64,000 nt of DNA from the NCBI RefSeq assembly GCF_900107455.1, contig NZ_FNQB01000002.1, positions 1,488,001 to 1,552,000 on the forward strand, given 5' to 3'. A program made the translations under genes and the position numbers. This DNA is from Asanoa ishikariensis (GTDB taxonomy: Bacteria; Actinomycetota; Actinomycetes; Mycobacteriales; Micromonosporaceae). Below the pieces are notes generated by a model. That model did not search any database, was not told where the DNA came from, and saw only the letters and a program-made list of their open reading frames with translations. This document shows, piece by piece, positions 42,511-50,824 of the stretch (positions are counted from its first letter, which is position 1; each line of letters starts with the position of its first letter).

Positions 42511-45117
42511 ATGCTTGTTGCACCGGCAGTGCATCTTCTTGACGAGCCGGTGCTGCGCGGCCGGACCCGGGAGCTGGCCGCGATCAGCCGGCTGTTGTGG
42601 CGGGTGGCGCGAGGCTCCGGCGGCGTCCTGCTGATCGAGGGCGACCCGGGCTCCGGCCGCAGTGCCCTGCTCGCCCACGCGACGCGGCAGGCGCCCGGGT
42701 TCGTCCGGCTACGCGTCCAGGGGCTGCCCGGCGAGACGGACCTGCCCTACGCGGCGCTGCATCGGCTGCCCGTGCCACCGCCGCTGCGCCGGCCACGCAC
42801 CTCCGAGCAGCGGCTGCGGCTGTGCACCCGGGTGCTCGAGGCGGTCGTCGCCCGCAGCCGCGGCCGGCCGGTGCTCTGCGTGGTCGACGACGCGGACCGG
42901 ATCGACCCGCCGTCGCTGGAGGTGCTCGCGTTCCTCGCCCGGCGGGCGCCGGACCACCGGATCGCGGTGGTCTTCGCCGGCACCGCCGGGCCGCCGCTCG
43001 ACGGCACCGCGCTGCGGCTCGCCCCGCTGGACGACCCCACGGCGGCCGAGGTGCTCGCCGACCACGGTGTCCGCGGCGAGCTCGCCGAGGTGCTGGTCGA
43101 GCTGGCCGGCGGCAACCCAGCGGCGCTGCACGACCTGACCCAGACGCTGACGCCGGCACAGCGGCGCGGTGTCGACCCGCCGCCCGCGGCCCTGCCTGTC
43201 GACGGCGCGCTGCGCCGGGCGTACCGGACCCGGTTGCGCGCCCTGCCCCCGGCGACCCGCCGCGCGTTGCTGCTGGTCGCCCTCGACGACGGCCTGGATC
43301 CCGCGTTGCTGGCCCGACTGGCCGGCGGCGCGCTCGCCTCGGCCGAACGCTCCGGGCTGGTTCGCGGCAGCGGTTTCGCGCACGCGGCGGCGCGCGAGGC
43401 GGTGCGGGCCGAGGCCACGCTGGCCGAACGGCAGCGCGCCCACCGCACGCTGGCCCGGCTGCTGACCGGTGAGACCAACCGCCTGCGCCGGCTGCTGCAC
43501 CTGGCCGCCGCGACCCCGCCGCCGAACGCCGGGCTGGCCGACGAGATCGAGCGCGCGGCGGCGTCCGTCGTGGACTGTCCGGTCGCCTCGGTGGCGCTGG
43601 AACGGGCGGCCGAGCTCACTCCGGACGCCGGTCCCGCGTCGGCCCGCCGGGTGGCGGCGGCCCGGTACGCCTGGCTCGGCGGCGACCCGGGCCGTGCCCG
43701 CCGGCTGCTGGCCCGCGCCGGCGCGACCGGCTCCCTGCTCGCCGGCGAGATCGCGTTGCGTGGCGGCACCCCGTGCGAGGCGTTGGAGCTGCTGCTCGCC
43801 GCCGCCGACGAGCTGGCACCCGGCCAACCGGAGCAGGCGTGGCGGGCGCTCGTGCTGGCCGGCGAGGCCGTGTGCCTGCACGGCGACCATGCCCGCTACC
43901 GGGAGGTGCTGCGCCGGGCGGCGCGGCTGCGCCGTGCGGGCCTGGTCGACCCGGTGCGCTCCGCCCAGGTGGCCGGGCTCGCGGCGGCGCTCCGCGGCGA
44001 CCACGAGCGCGCCCGGCCCGCGCTGCGTTCGGTGCTGGAGCTGCACACCTGCGACCCGGAGGTGCTCGTCTCGGCGGCGTCGGCCGGCCTGCTGCTCGGC
44101 GACGACGCGGCCGCGCACCGCACCCTGGAGCGCGCGGCCGAGCTGGCCCGGTCCAACGGCGCGATCGCACTGCTGCCGCGCGCGCTGGAGCTGCGCACCT
44201 TCGTCGAGTACTGGATGGGTGCCTACGCGGCCGCGGCGGCCAGCGCGCGGGAAGGGCTCGACGTGGCCCGCACCTGCGGCCAGCGGGCCGCAGCCGGCAA
44301 CCTCATCGGGCTGCTGGCGCTGCTGGCCGCGCTGCGCGGGGACGGCCCGGAGTGCATGCGCTGGATGCGGGAGCTGCGCTCGGGCTCGCCCGCTGGTCGC
44401 CCGCGCGCGCTCGTGCAGTGGGCCCTGGCCGTGCTCGACCTGGTCGCCGGCCGGGCCTCGGACGCGTTGGGCCGGCTGGTCACGATGGCCGACCCGGCGT
44501 CTGGCAGCGGCACCCTGCTGATCCAGATGACCGCGGCGCCGTACCTGGTCGAAGCGGCGGCCGCGGCCGGAGACCCGGCGGCCGGTCGCGACGCGGCGGC
44601 GGTGTTCGGCCGGTGGGCCGCCGCGACCGGCGACCCCACCCGGCGCGCCCTCGCCGCCCGTTGCCGGGCCCTGCTGGCGCCGCGCGGCGGTGAGGTCGCG
44701 CTGGCGGAGTTCGCTCAGGCGTTGCACCTGCACCCGGTCGACGGCGGCGACTTCGAACGCGCCCGCACGGAGCTGCTGCTCGGTCGCGACCTGCGCCGGG
44801 CCCGGCATCCCCGGGACGCGCGGCCGCACCTGCACCGCGCGGCGGAAGGCTTCGCCCTGGTCGACATGCCGGTCTGGGCCGCGCAGGCGACGGCCGAGCT
44901 TCGGGCCGCGGGCGAGGCGTCGGACCAGCCGGCGCCGCCCGGGCTGTCGCTGACCGCGCAGCAGCAGCGGATCGCCCAGTTGGTCGCGAGCGGCGCGACC
45001 AACCGCGAGGTGGCCGCCCAGCTCTTCCTCTCCACCCGCACGGTCGACCATCACCTGCGCAACATCTTCAGCCGGCTCGGTGTCCGCTCGCGGACCGAGC
45101 TGGCCAACACACTGTGA
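42511..45117 (+). CDS. LuxR-family regulator with AAA ATPase domain (LAL type)
   Basis: 868 residues. N-terminal NTPase: Walker A GDPGSGRSALL (about 44-54), in which the usual lysine is arginine, and Walker B VLCVVDDADRI. A long helical middle with TPR-like repeats, then a C-terminal LuxR HTH (about 805-868: LSLTAQQQRIAQLVASGATNREVAAQLFLSTRTVDHHLRNIFSRLG). LAL regulators usually need ATP binding; the Lys-to-Arg change may weaken it. It is followed 13 bp later by a methyltransferase and then a monooxygenase, which may be its targets or co-transcribed genes. Confidence 0.9.
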   Translation: MLVAPAVHLLDEPVLRGRTRELAAISRLLWRVARGSGGVLLIEGDPGSGRSALLAHATRQAPGFVRLRVQGLPGETDLPYAALHRLPVPPPLRRPRTSEQRLRLCTRVLEAVVARSRGRPVLCVVDDADRIDPPSLEVLAFLARRAPDHRIAVVFAGTAGPPLDGTALRLAPLDDPTAAEVLADHGVRGELAEVLVELAGGNPAALHDLTQTLTPAQRRGVDPPPAALPVDGALRRAYRTRLRALPPATRRALLLVALDDGLDPALLARLAGGALASAERSGLVRGSGFAHAAAREAVRAEATLAERQRAHRTLARLLTGETNRLRRLLHLAAATPPPNAGLADEIERAAASVVDCPVASVALERAAELTPDAGPASARRVAAARYAWLGGDPGRARRLLARAGATGSLLAGEIALRGGTPCEALELLLAAADELAPGQPEQAWRALVLAGEAVCLHGDHARYREVLRRAARLRRAGLVDPVRSAQVAGLAAALRGDHERARPALRSVLELHTCDPEVLVSAASAGLLLGDDAAAHRTLERAAELARSNGAIALLPRALELRTFVEYWMGAYAAAAASAREGLDVARTCGQRAAAGNLIGLLALLAALRGDGPECMRWMRELRSGSPAGRPRALVQWALAVLDLVAGRASDALGRLVTMADPASGSGTLLIQMTAAPYLVEAAAAAGDPAAGRDAAAVFGRWAAATGDPTRRALAARCRALLAPRGGEVALAEFAQALHLHPVDGGDFERARTELLLGRDLRRARHPRDARPHLHRAAEGFALVDMPVWAAQATAELRAAGEASDQPAPPGLSLTAQQQRIAQLVASGATNREVAAQLFLSTRTVDHHLRNIFSRLGVRSRTELANTL

Positions 45118-45130
45118 TATCCATCGACGC

Positions 45131-45994
45131 GTGGCTTTCGTTCAGGTGGAGACGACGGCGGTGGCGGTCGCGCTGATGCGGGCGCTGGAGGCCGACGTCC
45201 CGGCCGGGCAGCGACTCTTCGACGACCCCGTTTCCGGGCGGTTGCTCACCGGGCCGCCCGCGTTCGTCGCCCGGCACCGGGCGGCCCGCGTCGCGCTCGG
45301 TCGGCTGGCCGAGACCGCGATGCCGGGGGTACGCGGCACGGCGGTCTGCCGCACCCGGGTGGTCGACGACTGGTGCCGGGAGGCACTCGCCGCCGGTGCC
45401 GGGCAGGCCGTGGTCGTCGGCGCCGGACTGGACAGCCGGCCGTACCGGATCGCCGAGTTCGCCGCCGCCCGCGTCTGGGAGGTCGACCTGCCGGGCACGC
45501 AAGCCCGAAAGCGCGCGGCCCTGGCCCGACTGACCGGCCCGGCTCCGGCCAACATCCGCTACCTCCCGGCTGACATCACCACCGACCGCCTCGACGCGGT
45601 GCTCGCCGCCGACGGGTTCGACCCGTCCGCGCCGACGCTCGTGGTGTTCGAGGCCGTAGCGCAGTACCTGCCGGCCCCGGCGGTGGCGCCGACGCTGGAC
45701 TGGGCGGGCTCGCTCGCGCCGGGCAGCCGGCTGATCCTGACCTACCTGCCGGAGCGGGTGCTGCGGGAGCGCGCACGCGCGTCCCGGCGCTACGGCTGGC
45801 TGAGCGCCTACGACCCGGCCCGGCTCGGCACCGTCCTCGCCGGCCACGGATTGACACTGCGCCAGGACGTCGGTGCGGAGGACTATCCCGGCCGCTACCC
45901 GCAGCTCCGAGGTCGGCGACTCACCCTGCGCGAGATCGAGCGGGTGGCGGTGGCGGAGGTGCTCGATCAGCGCCTCGCGGGTGCGAAAGGATGA
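45131..45994 (+). CDS. SAM-dependent methyltransferase (LCM/TIGR00027-like)
   Basis: 287 residues from GTG 45131. VETTAVAVALMRALEA, the SAM loop VVVGAGLDSRPYRI, acidic VDLPGTQARKRAAL and FEAVAQYLPAPAVAPTL match the leucine-carboxyl-methyltransferase-like group common in actinobacterial secondary metabolism. O-methylation of a carboxyl or hydroxyl group is likely. It lies between the LAL regulator (13 bp) and the flavin monooxygenase (32 bp), suggesting a small modification operon. Confidence 0.88.
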   Translation: MAFVQVETTAVAVALMRALEADVPAGQRLFDDPVSGRLLTGPPAFVARHRAARVALGRLAETAMPGVRGTAVCRTRVVDDWCREALAAGAGQAVVVGAGLDSRPYRIAEFAAARVWEVDLPGTQARKRAALARLTGPAPANIRYLPADITTDRLDAVLAADGFDPSAPTLVVFEAVAQYLPAPAVAPTLDWAGSLAPGSRLILTYLPERVLRERARASRRYGWLSAYDPARLGTVLAGHGLTLRQDVGAEDYPGRYPQLRGRRLTLREIERVAVAEVLDQRLAGAKG

Positions 45995-46026
45995 ACTTCT
46001 AAAGCTGTAGGAGTGGGGCGAGGGTC

Positions 46027-47160
46027 ATGGCGACTGCGGTCGTGGTCGGTGCGGGGATCGGTGGGCTCAGCGCGGCGATCGGCCTGCGCCGGCGGGGCTG
46101 GGAGGTCACCGTCCTGGAACGGGCCGGGCGGATCGCCCCGGTCGGCGCCGGGATCACGCTGCTGGCCAACGGCATGCGGGGGCTCGACGCGCTGGGTGTC
46201 GGCGCGGCGGTGCGGGCCGAGGGCCAGATCGAGGCGTCCGGCGGGCTGCGCACCCCGGACGGCCGCTGGCTCAGCCAGATCGACGGCGCCGACCTGGCCC
46301 GGGTGCTCGGCACGTCCGCGGTCGGCATCCACCGCGCCACCCTCCACAAGGTCCTGCTCGACGCGCTGCCGGAGGGCACGGTGGTCACCGGCGCCGAGGT
46401 GCACGACGTGGTGGCCGGCCCGCGGCCCCGGGTGGACGGCCGCGAGGCCGACCTCGTGGTGGCGGCCGACGGCATCGACAGCGTGGTGCGCCGGCGGTTG
46501 TGGCCCAACGTCCCGTCGCCCGCCTACGCCGGCACGACCGCCTGGCGCGGGGTGACCGCCGAGCCGTGGCACGGCCCGCTGGTCGTGGCGATCACCTGGG
46601 GGCCGGGTGCCGAGTTCGGCATGGTGCCGCTCGGCGACGGCCGGGTCTACTGGTTCGGTGGGGTCACCGCGCCGCGCGACACGCGCTACGACGACGAGCT
46701 AGCCGAGGTGCGGGCGCGGTTCGGTGACTGGCACGACCCGATCCCGGCGCTGATGGCGGCCACCGACACCGTCCGGCGCGACGACCTCCGCTATCTGCGC
46801 ACCCCCGTACCGTCCTATGTGCGGGGTGGGGTCGCGCTGCTCGGTGACGCCGCGCACGCGATGACGCCGAACCTGGGCCAGGGCGCCAACCAGGCGATCG
46901 AGGACGCGGTCGTGCTGACGGCCTACTGCGACCCGGCCGGTGACCTCGGCGCGGGGTTGGCGGCCTACGACAACCAGCGGCGGCCGAGGTCGCAGGAGGT
47001 GGCGCGGGCGGCGTACCAGATGGGCCGGTTCGGTCAGCAGCTCCACAACCCGGTGGCGGTCGCCCTGCGAAACGCGGTGATCCGGCTCACCCCGCCCAAG
47101 GCCGGCCTCCGCTCGATGACCCGCTTCGCCTCGTGGACCCCGCCTACGCTTGGTCGATGA
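46027..47160 (+). CDS. FAD-dependent monooxygenase (PHBH-like)
   Basis: 377 residues. N-terminal dinucleotide motif VVVGAGIGGLSAAIGLRRRG with VLERA, the DG motif VVAADGIDSVVRRRL and the GD motif LLGDAAHAMTPNLGQGANQAIEDA, in the order of single-component aromatic hydroxylases or salicylate-hydroxylase-like enzymes. It likely hydroxylates an aromatic or polyketide-like substrate with NAD(P)H. The stop overlaps the DksA-like start (ATGA). Confidence 0.92.
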   Translation: MATAVVVGAGIGGLSAAIGLRRRGWEVTVLERAGRIAPVGAGITLLANGMRGLDALGVGAAVRAEGQIEASGGLRTPDGRWLSQIDGADLARVLGTSAVGIHRATLHKVLLDALPEGTVVTGAEVHDVVAGPRPRVDGREADLVVAADGIDSVVRRRLWPNVPSPAYAGTTAWRGVTAEPWHGPLVVAITWGPGAEFGMVPLGDGRVYWFGGVTAPRDTRYDDELAEVRARFGDWHDPIPALMAATDTVRRDDLRYLRTPVPSYVRGGVALLGDAAHAMTPNLGQGANQAIEDAVVLTAYCDPAGDLGAGLAAYDNQRRPRSQEVARAAYQMGRFGQQLHNPVAVALRNAVIRLTPPKAGLRSMTRFASWTPPTLGR

Positions 47161-47504
47161 CCGAGGACGTGGGGGAGCGGCTGCGGGCCGAGCGCGTCGG
47201 CACGGTCGCGCAGATCGAGACGTTGAGCCGGGTGGTCGAGGGGATCGTCACGGCGCAGACGGGCACGGCGACCGACGACGAGCACGACCCCGAGGGGCAG
47301 ACGATCGCGTACGAGCGTGCCCAGGCGGGAGCCATGCTCCAGCGCGCCCGAGACCGGCTGGCGGCGATCGACGCGGCGTTGTCCCGGGTCGACGACGACA
47401 GCTACGGCCGCTGCGAGCGCTGCGGCCAGCCGATCGACCCGGCGCGCCTCGCCGTCCTGCCGGCGGCGCGTACCTGCGTGGGCTGCGCCGCCGGAAGGCG
47501 ATGA
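47157..47504 (+). CDS. TraR/DksA-type zinc-finger protein
   Basis: 115 residues from ATG 47157. A helical hairpin (RLAAIDAALSRVDDDSYGRC) and a C4 zinc finger, CERCGQPIDPARLAVLPAARTCVGC, as in the YocK/DksA-like regulators. The acidic tip of the coiled coil typical of DksA (D-x-x-D) is not clear. Similar small proteins affect RNA polymerase or stress responses. Coupled to the monooxygenase gene by ATGA; convergent with the coiled-coil gene. Confidence 0.88.
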   Translation: MTEDVGERLRAERVGTVAQIETLSRVVEGIVTAQTGTATDDEHDPEGQTIAYERAQAGAMLQRARDRLAAIDAALSRVDDDSYGRCERCGQPIDPARLAVLPAARTCVGCAAGRR

Positions 47505-47507
47505 GAG

Positions 47508-48242
47508 CTAGGCCTCGCGGACGACCGCAAGCTGGCTGAGCATCTGGGTCTCGCCGCCGACGTTGGCCGGCTGCTCGACGCCGAGCGCCCGGAGCTGGCC
47601 CTGCATGAACGCGACGAGCTGGGCCCGGTATTCGCGGTCGAACTGCTGGAGCGACTCGATCTCCTGCTGCAACGCCTCGCGCTGCGGCTGGAGGCTGCCG
47701 ACCTGGTCGTCGTAGCGGCGCTGGGCGTCCTGCTCGAGCGCATCGGCGGCGTCCTGCGCGTCCTGCGCGACCTGCTCGGCCGTCGCGTGGGCCTCCGAGA
47801 CCATCCGCTCCGCCGCGTCCGTGGCGTCGGTGACGACCTGCTCGGCCGTGGCCTGCGCCTCGTTGAGCACGCGCTCGCCCTCGGTGCGGACGTCATCGGC
47901 GTGCGCGGCCGCTTCGCGGGCGGACTGCTCGGCCGACGCGCGTGCGTCGGAGAGCACCTTGTCGGCCTGCCGGCGCATCTCGTCGGAGTAGCCCTGCGCC
48001 TCGCGAGCGACCTGGTCGGCGGCCCGGCGGGCCTCCGCGAGGAGCTGCTCGGACTGACGCTGGGAAGCCGCGATGTGCTCGTCGGCGGTGCGCTGGGCAA
48101 GGGTCAGCACGGAGAGTGCTTGGTGAGAGTTGGGTTCCACGAGCGCCTCACTGGGGGTGGGCTCGACCATATGGTGGCCATTGTCCGGAGTCGTCCCGCC
48201 GAACAACCCTTTTACGCGGCCTTTAACCCGGTTGTCGGTCAC
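47508..48242 (-). CDS. DivIVA/Wag31-like coiled-coil protein
   Basis: 244 residues from GTG 48242. After a short basic start (VKGRVKGLFGG) the segment about 40-190 is an almost uninterrupted Ala/Glu/Gln/Arg coiled coil, then a conserved end with IESLQQFDREYRAQLVAFMQGQLRALG, which matches the C-terminal part of actinobacterial DivIVA/Wag31-like (cell-wall synthesis) proteins. It lacks the canonical N-terminal lipid-binding DivIVA motif, so it may bind polar scaffolds without binding membrane. It is followed by the orphan ATP-synthase-b-like gene upstream on the same strand (111 bp apart). Confidence 0.8.
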   Translation of the reverse strand: MTDNRVKGRVKGLFGGTTPDNGHHMVEPTPSEALVEPNSHQALSVLTLAQRTADEHIAASQRQSEQLLAEARRAADQVAREAQGYSDEMRRQADKVLSDARASAEQSAREAAAHADDVRTEGERVLNEAQATAEQVVTDATDAAERMVSEAHATAEQVAQDAQDAADALEQDAQRRYDDQVGSLQPQREALQQEIESLQQFDREYRAQLVAFMQGQLRALGVEQPANVGGETQMLSQLAVVREA

Positions 48243-48353
48243 CGGTCGACCTCCGTCCTTGAGCGGCCCGGTCGGCCGGACGCTACCAGGCCGGGCGCCC
48301 TTTGTTCGAGGGGGAAGGCCACAGGAACCACCCTTGACCAGGTGCGTTCGCCC

Positions 48354-48836
48354 TTAATGTCCACGATGAGCTGAGTGAATTGGGCCGGGTTGGTGGACTA
48401 TCCGGTCAGCGAGGTCGGCGGCCAACCGGTCAATGTCGGGAAGTAGACCACGGTGGACCGCGGCGCGTTCGGCCGCGAGCTGTGCCCGGCCGGCGGCGAC
48501 GATCGCGTCGGCCTCGGCGCGGGCGGCCGCCAGCGCGTGCGCACGGGTCTGGGTGGCCTCGGCCCGGGCCTGCTCGCGGATCAGCGCGGCCTCGGCCCGC
48601 CCCTCGGCCAGCTTCTCGCGATAGCTGTCGCGGAGCCGCTCGGCCTCGCTCCGCGCCGCCTCGGCCCGCGCGAGGCCGCCGTCGATCGCGTCGGCCCGGG
48701 CCTCGAACGTCTGCTCCATCCGGGGGAACACGACTTTCATCAGCACGAGCGCGAGCAGACCGAACGCGACCAGACCGATCAGCACCTCGGGCAGGAGCGG
48801 CGTGATGGCGAGATACGGGTTGTCGATGTCGAACAT
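48354..48836 (-). CDS. Orphan F-type ATP synthase subunit b-like protein
   Basis: 160 residues from ATG 48836. The one membrane helix (about 14-36, LPEVLIGLVAFGLLALVLMKVVFP) is followed by a long charged helix (R-x-x-AIDGGLARAEAARSEAERLRDSYREKL, RAEATQTRAHALAAARAEADAIV), the exact plan of AtpF. No other atp genes are near; the genuine one belongs in the atp operon, so this is an extra copy with another use, perhaps paired with the neighbouring coiled-coil protein. Confidence 0.82.
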   Translation of the reverse strand: MFDIDNPYLAITPLLPEVLIGLVAFGLLALVLMKVVFPRMEQTFEARADAIDGGLARAEAARSEAERLRDSYREKLAEGRAEAALIREQARAEATQTRAHALAAARAEADAIVAAGRAQLAAERAAVHRGLLPDIDRLAADLADRIVHQPGPIHSAHRGH

Positions 48837-48886
48837 TGCGACCTCCGGACTGGGACATCGAATCTATCCGATGCCCGCCGCGGCCG

Positions 48887-50824
48887 TCAGCCCGCGACCG
48901 GGATGAGCTCGCCGGCCGTCCAGAGCGGAAGCTGGTCGGCGTAATGCGGATCACCGGGCCGTCCACTCGCGCCGAACGGCACGATCCACCGGCTCGCGGA
49001 CCGGTCGCCCAGGTCCCAGACCCAGCGGGCGACCGGCCCGCGCCAGCACGCGTCGGACACCCCGGGCACGCTGGACGTGGCCAGCACACAGTCGGTGTCG
49101 CCGTCGAGCGCGGCCGCCGGCGCGCCGCCGGGGAGCGCCTGGATCGGTGCCAGCACGTGCGTGGCGCCCCACGGCCGCGCCGGTGCGGCGGCGGCGTCGG
49201 CGAGCGCTTCCGTCGCGACCGGACCGCACACGGCCGGCCCGAGCCCGGCGACCACGCTCTCCAGCGCTACGCCGACCCGGCCCAGCGGGTCGGTCCACGG
49301 CGCGAACAGCTCGTCGTACGCGGACGGCGCGCGCAGCGCCTCCAGCACCGGATGGTCGTGCAACCGCCGAACCAGCGCGGACCGCCACCCGGCGTAGCTG
49401 CCGGCAGCCACGCTGGACGCAGCCATGCGACCGTCCCAGCGCAGCAGCCGGTCCCGCAGCTCCGCGGCCGGGCCGTTGACGTCGGCCGTGGCCAGCAGGT
49501 GGGTCAGGACCGGCCCGCGGGTGTCGGTGTGGATCGCTTCGGCCGGAGCCCCGGCGTCGAGCAGCTCGCGGATCCGCCGCGCCCGGTGCGTCGGCGCGAA
49601 GTCGAGGCCGAGCCCGGCGACCGCCGGCCGCCGGTCGTTGGCGTGCACGGCCACGCCGGCCACCGGCGTGTCCCGCGTCGGCGCGTAGCCCCGCCAGGCG
49701 TACCGAGACTCCCAGGCCGGCACGGGCTCGCGCCGGCACCGCTCGTCGCGCACCGGGACGAGCCCGGCGACCAGCTCGCGCACGTCGCCGGTGGTGTCGG
49801 CGACCAGCACGCTGTTGACCGGCTCGACCCAGGACCGCAGCGCGTCGACCACGTCGCCGGTGGACCGGGCCCGCAGCAACGGCAGCAGCGCGTCGAACCC
49901 GAGCGCGGCCTCCGCCCGGCTCGGTGTGCGCAGGCTGAGTGCCTCGCCGGTGCGGCGGTCGACGTCGACCACCGGCCCCCGCGCGGTCTCGACCACCTCG
50001 ACGGGCTCCGTCCCGCCGTCGCGGACCGCGACGTGTTCGACGTGGACGGCGACCGGCTCCCAGCCGGCCGGGCCGCGGGCCCACGTCGTGCCGCCGTCCC
50101 GGCGCAGCTCCTCCCGATAGAGGTCCTGGTAGTCGGCCATCGCGTTGGTGATCCCCCAGGCGACCCCGCCGGCGTGCCCGAAATGCGGCACGCCGGGCAC
50201 GCCGGGGAAGGCCAGCCCGATCACGTCGAACTCCGGGCAGGCCAGGCCGATCTGCTGGTAGACGCCGGGCAGTTCGAGCAGCCGGTGCGGGTCGCCGGCG
50301 AGCACCGGAGGCGGCCCGGCCACCGCCCACGCGTTGCTGCCGCCGCTCGGGCCGGCGGCGGTGAACAGTGACGTGTCGCCAAGGGCGTGTGCCAGGTCGG
50401 CCCGCCACAGCTTGTGCGGGAACGTGCCGAACAGCGCGTGCTGCACGAGGAAGACGCCGAGTGGCGTCCACGGGCGCCAGGGGTCCGGCCGGTGCGCGGT
50501 GGCGGCGAACTCCGGTGCGTCCGCGGACCGGAGCTCCTCGTTGACGCCGTCCACGTAGGCCGCCACCCAGCGGCGGGTCGCAGGAGCAAGCCGGGCGAAG
50601 CACCGCCGTGCGGTGTCGTCCAGCGGGACCCGCCGTGCGAAGCGGTCCCACGGCAGCTCCGCCGGGCCGAGCACGAAGGCCAGCCGGCCCTCCGAGCGCA
50701 ACCGTTCCACCTCGATCTGCCAGGCCCGGTCGGTGGCGGTGACCCGGCCCTGGAGAAAGGCGAGTTGGTCGGCGTTCTCGGCCCAGAGGTGCGGGATGCC
50801 CCAGTCGTCGCGGCGGACCTTCAC
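48887..50824 (-). CDS. desG: Penicillin-acylase-family Ntn hydrolase of the siderophore operon (DesG-like)
   Basis: 645 residues from GTG 50824, overlapping the previous stop (GTGA). The family opening VRRDDWGIPHLWAENADQLAFLQGRV and the autoprocessing site before the N-terminal nucleophile Ser (GPSGGSNAWAVAG) are present, then the beta-subunit HFGHAGGVAWGITNAMADYQDLYRE. Acylases of this family remove or exchange acyl groups on amides. In other actinobacteria I recall a penicillin-amidase gene named desG in desferrioxamine clusters, linked to aryl-acylated desferrioxamines; the same location suggests the same task here. Last gene of the operon in the window. Confidence 0.83.
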   Translation of the reverse strand: MKVRRDDWGIPHLWAENADQLAFLQGRVTATDRAWQIEVERLRSEGRLAFVLGPAELPWDRFARRVPLDDTARRCFARLAPATRRWVAAYVDGVNEELRSADAPEFAATAHRPDPWRPWTPLGVFLVQHALFGTFPHKLWRADLAHALGDTSLFTAAGPSGGSNAWAVAGPPPVLAGDPHRLLELPGVYQQIGLACPEFDVIGLAFPGVPGVPHFGHAGGVAWGITNAMADYQDLYREELRRDGGTTWARGPAGWEPVAVHVEHVAVRDGGTEPVEVVETARGPVVDVDRRTGEALSLRTPSRAEAALGFDALLPLLRARSTGDVVDALRSWVEPVNSVLVADTTGDVRELVAGLVPVRDERCRREPVPAWESRYAWRGYAPTRDTPVAGVAVHANDRRPAVAGLGLDFAPTHRARRIRELLDAGAPAEAIHTDTRGPVLTHLLATADVNGPAAELRDRLLRWDGRMAASSVAAGSYAGWRSALVRRLHDHPVLEALRAPSAYDELFAPWTDPLGRVGVALESVVAGLGPAVCGPVATEALADAAAAPARPWGATHVLAPIQALPGGAPAAALDGDTDCVLATSSVPGVSDACWRGPVARWVWDLGDRSASRWIVPFGASGRPGDPHYADQLPLWTAGELIPVAG

